NCBI GenBank assembly: GCA_039908535.1
Contig: JAMOAW010000005.1
Span: 1 to 58,475, forward strand
Length of the DNA: 58,475 nt
Direction: 5' to 3'
From: JAMOAW01 sp039908535
GTDB lineage: Bacteria; Pseudomonadota; Magnetococcia; Magnetococcales; JADFZT01
A program made the position numbers and the translations under genes. Positions within the stretch are counted from its first letter, which is position 1. Every line of letters begins with the position of its first letter. This document shows, in pieces, positions 1 to 7,133 of this stretch. The notes beneath the pieces were generated by a model. That model was not told the origin of the DNA. It saw nothing but the letters and a program-made list of their open reading frames with translations, and searched no databases.

Positions 1-888
1 TTGTCGGTTTCGAGCATAGATGAAAATACCGATACTTCTGGTGGTTTCACGGTTGGAACGCTGACAACGACCGATGTGGATGCGGGGGATACGGCCACCT
101 ATACGATTGTTGGGGGGGGTGATGCGGGGAGTTTCTCCATTTTAGGGTCAAATTTGGTGATGACGGCTGGTCTGTTGGATTTTGAGAGTAAAAATTCTTA
201 TGATGTGATGCTTCGGGTGACCGATAGTGGGGGGTTGTTTTATGAGGAAATCTTTACGATCACGGTGAACGATCGCAATGAGACACCTACCGATATGGCT
301 TTGTCGGTTTCGAGTCTGGATGAAAATACCGATACTTCTGGTGGTGTGACGGTCGGAACGTTGACAACGACCGATGTAGATGCGGGGGATAGCGCGACTT
401 ATACCATTGTTGGGGGGGTGGATGCGGCGCGTTTTTCCATCTCTGGATCGAACTTGGTGATAACGGCGGGAATGTTGAATTTTGAGTCACAAAGTGCTTA
501 TGACGTTTTAATTCGGGTGACCGACAGTGGTGGGCTATTTTATGAGGAGTCCTTTCCCATCACGGTGAACGATCTTAACGAACTCCCTACCGATATTCTT
601 TTATCGACCTCTACCATCGATGAAAATACGGATACCTCTGGCGGGACGATTATTGGGACGCTCTCTAGTTTGGATGAGGATGTTGGCGATACGGCGACCT
701 ATACCATTGTTGGGGGCGTGGATGCGGCCAGTTTTTCGATTGTGGGGAGCGACTTGGTATTGACCGCTGGCGTATTGGATTTTGAGACTAAAAATTCTTA
801 TGGCGTTACCGTTCGTGTAACCGACAGTGGCCCGAACACGTTTGATAAAGCATTGACCATTACGATCAATGATCTGAACGAGGCTCCT
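1..888 (+). repeat. Three tandem 300-bp coding repeats in the cadherin gene
   Basis: Units begin at 1, 301 and about 601. The first two are nearly identical over long stretches (for example TGAAAATACCGATACTTCTG occurs in both). The third is more diverged. The pattern suggests recent unit duplication, and copy number may vary between strains. Confidence 0.85.
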
Positions 889-2565
889 ACGATTACGTCA
901 GGTGGAAGTGCCACTTTTGTTGAAAATGCGACGGGAACACCCTATGTAGCGACGGCCTCAGATGTGGATGCGGGTGATAGCGTGACGCTGAGTTTGGCTG
1001 GGAATGATGCGGCTTTGTTTGCTATAGATGCGTCAGGCAACGTGACCTTTTTGACCCCTCCCAACTTTGAGGTACCGACGGATCAGAATGGTGATCATGT
1101 ATATGATATCGACATTGTTGCTACCGATCAGAATAGTTTGACAGACACGGTATCCGTGGCGATAACGGTGACCGATATCAACGAAGTGCCAACCATCTCT
1201 TCTGGGGGGGTGGCTAATTTTGCGGAGAATGGAACGGGGATTGTCTATGCGGCCATAGGCAATGATGAGGATGCAGGGGATTTTATTACTTGGTCTTTGT
1301 CAGGAGTGGATGCGACTTTGTTTGATATAGATGTTTCTGGCAATGTGACTTTTATCACCTCTCCTGATTTTGAGCTGCCCACCGATGCGGGAGGTAACAA
1401 CGTTTATGACATTCAGGTGATTGCCACCGATGTGCATGGATTATTTGTTTCCCAAGCGGTGGCCATTACGGTGACTAACGTCAATGAAATCACCGGGATT
1501 GTTTTGGATAATAATACGGCTGCGTTGAATCGAACAACCACGAAGGTCGGGAGTTTTACGACGAGCGGAGAAGCTGGTGCGACGTACACCTACACCCTTT
1601 TAGATAATGCGGGTGGGCGGTTTACGATTGTGAATGATGAGCTTCATGTTGTCGATACGCCCGTGATGGTGCATGGTATTTACACCATCAGCGTGCAGAG
1701 TACAGACAGTAATTTGGTGAGCATTACCCAGCCGTTTACCATTACCGTGTATGGTTTTGATCCAGATTTGTTGGATTCAGGGGTAGCGGCTCTGCGGGAT
1801 TGTGCCAAAACGACTTATGCCAATACGTGGAGAAATTTGCAGTCTGCCACGCCAAATAGTCAGGTTGTCCTAAATGCTTCTGAGTTGTCTTGTCTGATTA
1901 TTGGCAAAGTCGATCAGCAAATTAGCAATATGGGAGGTGGGGATGCGATTCAGGATGTTACCGATGTGGTGAGTCGGTTTGAGTTGAATATTACACCTAA
2001 TCGGATTACATCAACGATGGAGATCAGCTTTATCGATGAAATCTTTAATCGTTTGCCTGCTGCTGTATTGGGTAATACCGGGGTTGTTGGAACTGTGATT
2101 GATCTGTTTGGCGATTTGACGCAATATGCCAATGCCAATTATAAGGCGGGAGTGCAGTTTAGTATTGTTCCCGTTTTAAATGCAGGCACAATCTCTTTTG
2201 ATCAGAGTAGTTCTTATGTTTCGGTTACTGTCAAGGACGCTGATTTGATTCCAAACCTGACGTTTAATCTAAAGGATATGGTTGATTATTATAATGGTAT
2301 CAAAGATGCTTTTTCGACTAACCAGACGCTAGAATTTTTTGTGGGTGGTGGTGCAACTCCGCCTTTGCATTTTCTTAAAGAGGCTTTTGGGGATTTGTCA
2401 CAGGCTAAGTCGCAGTATGACACCAATTTGGTCTTGGCACGCGGATCCGCTATAACTGGTGATAGTTTGAGCGTTCCTATGAGTCAATTGGTGGATTATT
2501 ATTGGCCGGGATTGGTCAAGGATGTGGTGATCAATTCAGGCAGCATTGGTCTGGTGCGTCAGTAG
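1..2565 (+). CDS. Cadherin-repeat surface protein, 3' part (5' end outside window)
   Basis: The reading frame is open from the first base, so this is the C-terminal 854 residues of a longer protein. Residues 1-300 are three near-identical repeats of about 100 residues, with an exact 300-bp period at nucleotides 1, 301 and 601. Two more diverged repeats (about 297-495) and a degenerate sixth follow. Each carries cadherin-type calcium motifs: DENTD, DVDAGD and a closing DxNE (VNDLNE, INDLNE, VTDINE). Residues from about 590 to the end form a non-repetitive domain that I do not recognise. The family is usually extracellular and acts in adhesion or matrix binding; export here is inferred, because the N-terminus is missing. 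The gene is convergent with the kinase/PqqD cluster and is followed 5 bp later by a dispersed repeat copy. The cadherin-type fold is certain; the function is not. Confidence 0.85.
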   Translation: MSVSSIDENTDTSGGFTVGTLTTTDVDAGDTATYTIVGGGDAGSFSILGSNLVMTAGLLDFESKNSYDVMLRVTDSGGLFYEEIFTITVNDRNETPTDMALSVSSLDENTDTSGGVTVGTLTTTDVDAGDSATYTIVGGVDAARFSISGSNLVITAGMLNFESQSAYDVLIRVTDSGGLFYEESFPITVNDLNELPTDILLSTSTIDENTDTSGGTIIGTLSSLDEDVGDTATYTIVGGVDAASFSIVGSDLVLTAGVLDFETKNSYGVTVRVTDSGPNTFDKALTITINDLNEAPTITSGGSATFVENATGTPYVATASDVDAGDSVTLSLAGNDAALFAIDASGNVTFLTPPNFEVPTDQNGDHVYDIDIVATDQNSLTDTVSVAITVTDINEVPTISSGGVANFAENGTGIVYAAIGNDEDAGDFITWSLSGVDATLFDIDVSGNVTFITSPDFELPTDAGGNNVYDIQVIATDVHGLFVSQAVAITVTNVNEITGIVLDNNTAALNRTTTKVGSFTTSGEAGATYTYTLLDNAGGRFTIVNDELHVVDTPVMVHGIYTISVQSTDSNLVSITQPFTITVYGFDPDLLDSGVAALRDCAKTTYANTWRNLQSATPNSQVVLNASELSCLIIGKVDQQISNMGGGDAIQDVTDVVSRFELNITPNRITSTMEISFIDEIFNRLPAAVLGNTGVVGTVIDLFGDLTQYANANYKAGVQFSIVPVLNAGTISFDQSSSYVSVTVKDADLIPNLTFNLKDMVDYYNGIKDAFSTNQTLEFFVGGGATPPLHFLKEAFGDLSQAKSQYDTNLVLARGSAITGDSLSVPMSQLVDYYWPGLVKDVVINSGSIGLVRQ

Positions 2566-2569
2566 TTGT

Positions 2570-2713
2570 AAAAATCAAGACCTTGGGGGGCGGAGAACCG
2601 CCCCCCAATTCCCTCCACCCTTTTCTTTTAATTTTAAAAAAAAAGAGGGGGTCTGGGGGATTCATCCCCCAGGGTTTGGCATTTGATTTTTTTGCCCGTA
2701 GGGCATGATGTTT
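2570..2713 (+). repeat. Dispersed hairpin repeat, type A
   Basis: This copy lacks the ATGTATCGG head but has the rest of the unit: AAAATCAAGACCTTGGGG, the G6CGG-AGAA-CCGC6 hairpin, T-rich and A-rich tracts, the CTGGGGG/CCCCCAG hairpin and the final GCCC-GTA-GGGC hairpin. It lies between the convergent cadherin and nucleotidyltransferase genes, where the hairpins could act as a terminator in either direction. Confidence 0.9.
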
Positions 2714-2716
2714 TCG

Positions 2717-3832
2717 TTAAATCGTCCACCGATCCCGCATATGAGTGCGTATTCTTTTTTTGCTTTTGCGCATCAGATGGCGGATTAAAAGAGCGGGTGG
2801 CATACGCAGCCAATGGGAGCGGATAAAGAGCACCCAGGCGGCGATGTGGGCGGTTGGATTGGAGCGGTCGGGATGGATGGGGAGTAAAGCCAGGGGGACG
2901 AGGCGATCCATTAGGGCGCAGATGAGACGCGAAGGTGCGGCTTGTTTCTGGATTTCCTTGTGGATATGGCTGGGAATGGGGGTGCCTAATAGACGTTGGC
3001 AATAGCGTAAGGCATAAAAAAGCGGGCGCAAGAGATTGAGTTCTTTGGCTCTGGGGAGGAGTCTCTCCCAAAAAAAATCATGTGTATCATAAAAACGCCA
3101 TAGACCATCCAGATCGACCAAGTCGCGGATGCCGTTTTCCATGTGGCTGTCGACGAATAATTGTGCGACGGCGTGGAGGATTATATCTTGTGGAGAGAGA
3201 ACGGCGAGATGAGGAGGGGTATTGGCAATGGGGACGGTCTGCGCAAAAAGAAGGTCGGGATTGGGGGTAAAACGACTGGTGCGGGGCAGAATGGTGTGAT
3301 GGACATCCACCTCGGTGAGTCTCTCCAAATGGCGCATGGGGGGGAGTTCGTGCATCCATTCGCGGTAGTAGCGCAGATCGTAGGGGTCTAAATCGACGGT
3401 GGTGTAGCCATGTTCTGTCAGTCGTTTTTCCACCTCTTCCAGTCGTGCGTAGGGGATTAAAATATCCACATCGGCCACCAGTCGTCCCTTGGCCATGGGC
3501 AGGTCAGCCAAGGCATAGGCGGCTCCTTTGAGCAGGGTGAGTTGAATTGAGGTGCCAAAAAGGGCGCGTTGCAGTCGGTTCACCTCCCAGCGCATCATGC
3601 GTTCATGATCTTGGGCCAAAATGGCGGTTCCGGTTAGAATATTTTGTACGCGGTGGTGCAGCTGTTCCAAAATACCCGCCTTTTTCATCCACTGGTGAAA
3701 ACATCCCAGCAATCCAGAGCGGCGCAACATGCGCAACAGGAGATCTTGTTGTGTCACGCTTAGGTCGGGGAAAATAATCGGTGCGCGCAGCAGATCCAAG
3801 AATAAATGACGGGCTTGGGTGGGGGAGATCAT
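2717..3832 (-). CDS. Nucleotidyltransferase-fold protein (NTP_transf_5-like)
   Basis: A 371-residue protein when started at the ATG at 3832, which lies 4 bp after the kinase stop. The frame also allows a TTG at 3877 that would overlap the kinase gene. The signature is an LKGAAYALADLP stretch (about residues 101-112) followed by GRLVADVDILI (about 115-125), with the paired acidic residues of the nucleotidyltransferase fold. This matches the uncharacterised nucleotidyltransferase family PF14907. Such proteins are found beside HprK-like kinases and PqqD-like proteins, including in lasso-peptide clusters with phosphate tailoring. It is the last gene of a four-gene minus-strand operon. The donor and acceptor are unknown; transfer of a nucleotide or phosphate-linked group to the cluster's product is inference. 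The C-terminus is rich in Arg and Lys. Confidence 0.75.
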   Translation of the reverse strand: MISPTQARHLFLDLLRAPIIFPDLSVTQQDLLLRMLRRSGLLGCFHQWMKKAGILEQLHHRVQNILTGTAILAQDHERMMRWEVNRLQRALFGTSIQLTLLKGAAYALADLPMAKGRLVADVDILIPYARLEEVEKRLTEHGYTTVDLDPYDLRYYREWMHELPPMRHLERLTEVDVHHTILPRTSRFTPNPDLLFAQTVPIANTPPHLAVLSPQDIILHAVAQLFVDSHMENGIRDLVDLDGLWRFYDTHDFFWERLLPRAKELNLLRPLFYALRYCQRLLGTPIPSHIHKEIQKQAAPSRLICALMDRLVPLALLPIHPDRSNPTAHIAAWVLFIRSHWLRMPPALLIRHLMRKSKKRIRTHMRDRWTI

Positions 3833-3836
3833 GGGG

Positions 3837-4769
3837 TTAAGAGAGCCTGGGTTGGTTTTGGGTTGTGAGTGTTTCAATGGCTGTCACGGCCTCTTCTAAA
3901 TGGCCAAAGGTCAGCTCGTAGAGTGTGGCCTCGGCGACGATGCGTTCTACAGTTTTAAATCCAATGTTTCCCAGTATTTCATAGTTAAAGGCATTGGCTG
4001 CGATTTTTAAAAATCCTTGCGCTTGGGGTAGGGGGCGCAGGGTGAGGGGGGTGTCGGCTTGAAAACGGGGGCAGACGACCCAGGCTGGTCGGGCGGTTTG
4101 GTTCATATGATGGACGCTGGCGACTGGTGGTTTCATATGGGCGACCGTTCCCTTGCGGGTTTTGGGAAAATTGGGGCCTAAGATAGCCGCTGGATCGAAG
4201 GCGCGAATCACTTCAATAGAGGCATTTTTTAAGGCGATGGGGCGGCACAAAGGGAGTAATTGGCCATCATGGGGGCGGACTAAGGCGAATTCATCCGAAA
4301 GCAAACGCCACCCTCGTAGGGTTAGAGCCGCTGCTAGAGTGCTTTTGCCGGAGCCGGGAATGCCTGGTAAAATGAGAGCTTGATCCCCTTTGGCCAAAGA
4401 GGCGGTATGTAAAATTAAATATTGGTTGGCCCGTGCAGCAATGCAAAAATTGACACCCCATTCAAACAAAGGTAGGGCATGGTCTTGGGGAAATGGGGCA
4501 AAGGGGGAGGGTCCGTCGGTCTGAAAAATGACTTGGGGTTGCAGCCAACGGCGTAACCATTTTCCATCTGTCAGACGGACATGAAAGTCAGCCACTTCGC
4601 TCCAGGGTGGTTCCAAGAGGGGATGTTCGCCGTAGAGTAATTGTATTTGGGCGGCCAGATTGGGAATCGAGGAATGGAGTTGTAGTAAAAACGGGCCGAT
4701 TTGCCAACGTAATTCTCCTTTGGTCAGTAGAAGGCGTACATCTTTTAATTGCCAATCGGCCATTTTCAT
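3837..4769 (-). CDS. HprK-related kinase A (HPr-rel-A system)
   Basis: This 310-residue protein has a P-loop GIPGSGKST at about residues 134-142, followed by RGWRLLSDEFALV, the arrangement of HPr kinase/phosphorylase-like proteins. The rest matches what I remember of the HprK-related A family (TIGR04352) rather than true HprK. Family knowledge predicts a Ser/Thr or small-molecule kinase. A related HprK homologue in paeninodin-type lasso-peptide clusters phosphorylates the peptide's C-terminal Ser. The ATG at 4769 overlaps the PqqD-like stop in an ATGA arrangement, so the two are translationally coupled. A second ATG lies two codons later. The nucleotidyltransferase follows directly. The substrate is unknown; the small leader-bearing protein at the head of the operon is the obvious candidate. 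Confidence 0.8.
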   Translation of the reverse strand: MKMADWQLKDVRLLLTKGELRWQIGPFLLQLHSSIPNLAAQIQLLYGEHPLLEPPWSEVADFHVRLTDGKWLRRWLQPQVIFQTDGPSPFAPFPQDHALPLFEWGVNFCIAARANQYLILHTASLAKGDQALILPGIPGSGKSTLAAALTLRGWRLLSDEFALVRPHDGQLLPLCRPIALKNASIEVIRAFDPAAILGPNFPKTRKGTVAHMKPPVASVHHMNQTARPAWVVCPRFQADTPLTLRPLPQAQGFLKIAANAFNYEILGNIGFKTVERIVAEATLYELTFGHLEEAVTAIETLTTQNQPRLS

Positions 4770-5080
4770 GGGGGGATGGGGACAATCAGGCCAGATTGGT
4801 CTAATTGGGATAAAATATGGTGAATAATTTGTTCTGCTTGGTCTTCTTCTTCAAGTCCCAGTGTTACAATCAATTCTTGTCGTGTGGCCGATTTTTTACC
4901 TAGTTCCTGAAGGAGTTCAAATGCCAGTTCGTTTAGAATGTGGGTTTTGGCTGATAGAGGATGCAATAAGATTAGAGCGTCTTGATATTGTTTCCATGAA
5001 TAGGTGTAAAAGTGGGGAGCAAACCAATAATACTCTCTGACATTTAAAGGGAGATTGGGTGAGAGAGGAGAGCGTGTCAT
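4766..5080 (-). CDS. PqqD-like protein of the HPr-rel-A system
   Basis: A 104-residue small protein with the winged-helix pattern of PqqD/RRE proteins: the ILLHPLSAKTHILNELAFEL stretch near residue 40, then ELIVTLGLEEEDQAEQIIHHIL in two helices. PqqD-type domains bind leader peptides of ribosomally made, modified peptides and present them to the modifying enzyme. This variant, coupled to an HprK-related kinase, corresponds to the HPr-rel-A-associated PqqD family (TIGR04353, from memory). It ends in an ATGA overlap with the kinase start. It lies 47 bp after the small leader-bearing protein, which supports a role in recognising that protein or a related substrate. No radical SAM partner is in the cluster. 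Confidence 0.75.
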   Translation of the reverse strand: MTRSPLSPNLPLNVREYYWFAPHFYTYSWKQYQDALILLHPLSAKTHILNELAFELLQELGKKSATRQELIVTLGLEEEDQAEQIIHHILSQLDQSGLIVPIPP

Positions 5081-5127
5081 GTCGGATTGAGGAAAATAAT
5101 TAAAGAAAATAAAATAGTAGTATTTCC

Positions 5128-5637
5128 TTAGCCAAGGAAGCTGGACCAGCAGGTATGGGTCATGGCGTAAAAACCAGCTTTAGGGGGGCCGTCAGCTGTA
5201 GTTGCGGCACCAAAAAAATTTGTCCCATCCCCATCATCTGCCAATGCTTCAACCGCGTTAATTGGAGCAACTCCGCCTGACTTATAATAAAGAATGCAGT
5301 AAGAGTTGGTACCACCTCCGTCAAGATCAGCCGAAAAATGAGTTGCTTCGGATGCGTACATAAATTTATTGGTATTTGTTGGATTGCTCGCTTCACAGCG
5401 TGTTCGTGATGTTGCAGTTTGTTCAATATTTGGTCTATTTTGAAGGCAAGTTAAAAGATTATTTTGGGCATAGTTACTCGCTGCCGCCACCAAACGCCCA
5501 TTAGCCAGCGTGATGACCGCTGGCATACCTGCCACCAACCCTTTAATCAACCGCCGTCTACGGGCCAGTTTGATGTTAGGATCCTCTAGGCTTTCTGTTA
5601 TCTGTTCACTAGGTGGATCTGGGTGTTGATCTGACAT
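5128..5637 (-). CDS. Small exported Cys-containing protein, putative substrate of the HPr-rel-A cluster
   Basis: A 169-residue protein of no family I can name. The N-terminal 30 residues are acidic and polar. A RRRRLIKG motif at about residues 27-34 then leads into a hydrophobic stretch (LVAGMPAVITLANGRLVAAAS), a Tat-like signal with a plausible AAA-S cleavage site near residue 53. The rest holds four cysteines (LLTCLQN, TRCEAS, SYCILY, HTCWSS), enough for two disulfides, and ends in HTCWSSFLG. It is the first gene of the operon with the PqqD-like, kinase and nucleotidyltransferase genes, so it may be the modified product. This is inference from gene order only. Upstream lies about 120 bp of AT-rich DNA and then a repeat copy. 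Confidence 0.6.
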   Translation of the reverse strand: MSDQHPDPPSEQITESLEDPNIKLARRRRLIKGLVAGMPAVITLANGRLVAAASNYAQNNLLTCLQNRPNIEQTATSRTRCEASNPTNTNKFMYASEATHFSADLDGGGTNSYCILYYKSGGVAPINAVEALADDGDGTNFFGAATTADGPPKAGFYAMTHTCWSSFLG

Positions 5638-5767
5638 GGTTGGACTCCATTTTTAATTCATGACTCTACCTTTTAATAGCATATCATAAAGAGAGTCAAA
5701 ATTCAAATAAATCTCTCCACTGATTGGATTCCGTGTTCGACTCTTTTTAGAGTGATCTTAAAAAAAA

Positions 5768-5950
5768 AGTAATCGTTCAGATAAAAAAATCAAAAACAAG
5801 ACCTTGGGGGATTGCATCCCCCAACCCCCCTGCTATTTGAAGAAAGCAAAACCGAATTCAAAAGCAAAGTCAAAAACAAAACCCTGGGGGCAGGGGATTC
5901 ATCCCCCAGGGTTTGGCCTTTGATATTTTCTATGCCTGCAGGAGATGATC
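5768..5950. repeat. Composite dispersed repeat (type B joined to type A end)
   Basis: It begins with GTAATCGTTCAGATAAAAAAA, close to the TAACCGTTCA terminus of type B. A GGGGGATTGCATCCCCC hairpin and the type B core (CTATTTGAAGAAAGCAAAACC) follow. It finishes with a type A tail (GGGGGATTCATCCCCCAGGG and a TGCCTGCAGGA variant of the last hairpin). The join shows that the two families exchange modules. It fills most of the 315-bp gap between the small exported protein and the flavoprotein gene. Confidence 0.85.
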
Positions 5951-5952
5951 TT

Positions 5953-7083
5953 CTATCGATAAGGATAGAGACTTTTAAATTCCAATAGCCTTTTGATCCA
6001 GTGCATACTGCCTAAAGGAGGGAGAATTAAATTAAAAGCGGGAAAGCGAGAGATTAAAATACCGGTGTTGAGGGTATCGACAATGCAGATGAGTTCGGTG
6101 CGAAAGGTATTGGAAACGGTGCGGCCATGGAGTTCATGAAAAAGATTCGTGGCGGCGGTCTTGGCTTGCAGTTCGGCCATATGGCCCTGTTTGGCCCGCC
6201 AGTCGGGTCCAGGGAAACTGCCGGCATCGCCAGCCACATAGACCCGGTTGCTCTTGAGAACTCGGCACTGGGCATCGGCTTGTAGAAATCCCCCTGGAGA
6301 GAGTGGCAGACCACTTTTTTGATACCAAGGGTGTCCAGTCATCCCTGGAAGAAACAGGGTGAGGTCGGTGGGGATATCCCCCCCTTCGGTGCGAATTCGT
6401 TTGGCCTCGAATCCCAATATTTTTTTGCCGAGATGGGTTTTAATGTCGCGTTTGGCCATGGCGGCAAGCAATCCGGTGACGGCTTTGGGGCCCAGTCGTT
6501 GGCCGGGTTCGGCCATCGGGCAAAAGAAAGACAATTGGAAGCGATTGCGGCGTTTTTCCCGTTGTAATTGGGTGTGTAGACCAAATAAAAATTCAAACAT
6601 AGGCCCACCGCGCACGGCGGTTGGCTCTTGAGGGTTACCCGCGAAGCCAAAGGCGATACGTCCTGTCGTCATGGTTGCCAAGGCATCTCGAAACCGCTCG
6701 GTGGCGGTAATACTCGAGCAGGGGTTTATGGTATGGTTAATTCCTGGCAGTGCACCTAAATAACGTCCGCCAGAGGCGATCAATAACGCATCGTTTGTGC
6801 GGTGCCCTTGTTTGGTCACCACGGTACGGCCACCCTCTTCCAGAGCTGTGACCTCTCCATGGAAAAAATCAATGCCGAGACGGTCCAAAAAATGTTGTAA
6901 AGGAATTTCTAAATCTGGACGTTTGCGCAGACCAGAGGGCATCCAAATGAGGCTGGGATAGTACGTAAAGATGGGTTTGGGGGCGATGAGTTCGATCTGC
7001 AAGGAGCGGCCAGGGTCCAATAGACGCAATTGTTGAATGGCAGCCAAGGCGGCGAAACCACTACCTATGATGGATATTTTCAT
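5953..7083 (-). CDS. SQR-like FAD-dependent oxidoreductase
   Basis: A 376-residue flavoprotein with an N-terminal Rossmann dinucleotide motif GSGFAALAAIQQL (residues 7-19) and a second FAD-binding motif VYVAGDAGSF (281-290). Overall order and length match the sulfide:quinone oxidoreductase and flavocytochrome c sulfide dehydrogenase family. Cys122 (NPCSSIT) and Cys333 (ICIVDTLNTG) align with two of the three SQR cysteines. The central redox cysteine, normally in an ASCxGPAYEF-like motif, is replaced in TAVRGGPMFEF (around Arg158). Cys188 and Cys273 are extra. The C-terminal hydrophobic part could touch the membrane. It may not oxidise sulfide in the usual way; an NDH-2-like or other quinone reductase role is possible. 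It is encoded 50 bp downstream of uup. Confidence 0.75.
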   Translation of the reverse strand: MKISIIGSGFAALAAIQQLRLLDPGRSLQIELIAPKPIFTYYPSLIWMPSGLRKRPDLEIPLQHFLDRLGIDFFHGEVTALEEGGRTVVTKQGHRTNDALLIASGGRYLGALPGINHTINPCSSITATERFRDALATMTTGRIAFGFAGNPQEPTAVRGGPMFEFLFGLHTQLQREKRRNRFQLSFFCPMAEPGQRLGPKAVTGLLAAMAKRDIKTHLGKKILGFEAKRIRTEGGDIPTDLTLFLPGMTGHPWYQKSGLPLSPGGFLQADAQCRVLKSNRVYVAGDAGSFPGPDWRAKQGHMAELQAKTAATNLFHELHGRTVSNTFRTELICIVDTLNTGILISRFPAFNLILPPLGSMHWIKRLLEFKSLYPYR

Positions 7084-7133
7084 AAAACAAACCTCTTGAT
7101 GTGTATACAGCGGGTGAAAAAAAGATGAATGCG

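Noticed and set aside
2634..3071. Proline-rich antisense frames opposite the nucleotidyltransferase gene
   Set aside because: They are shadows of a gene with strong motifs on the minus strand and have no family features.
5660..5700. Inverted GACTCT/AGAGTC ends with TATGAT box before the small exported protein gene
   Set aside because: Could be a promoter with operator, but the arms are only 6 bp and no -35 box is convincing.
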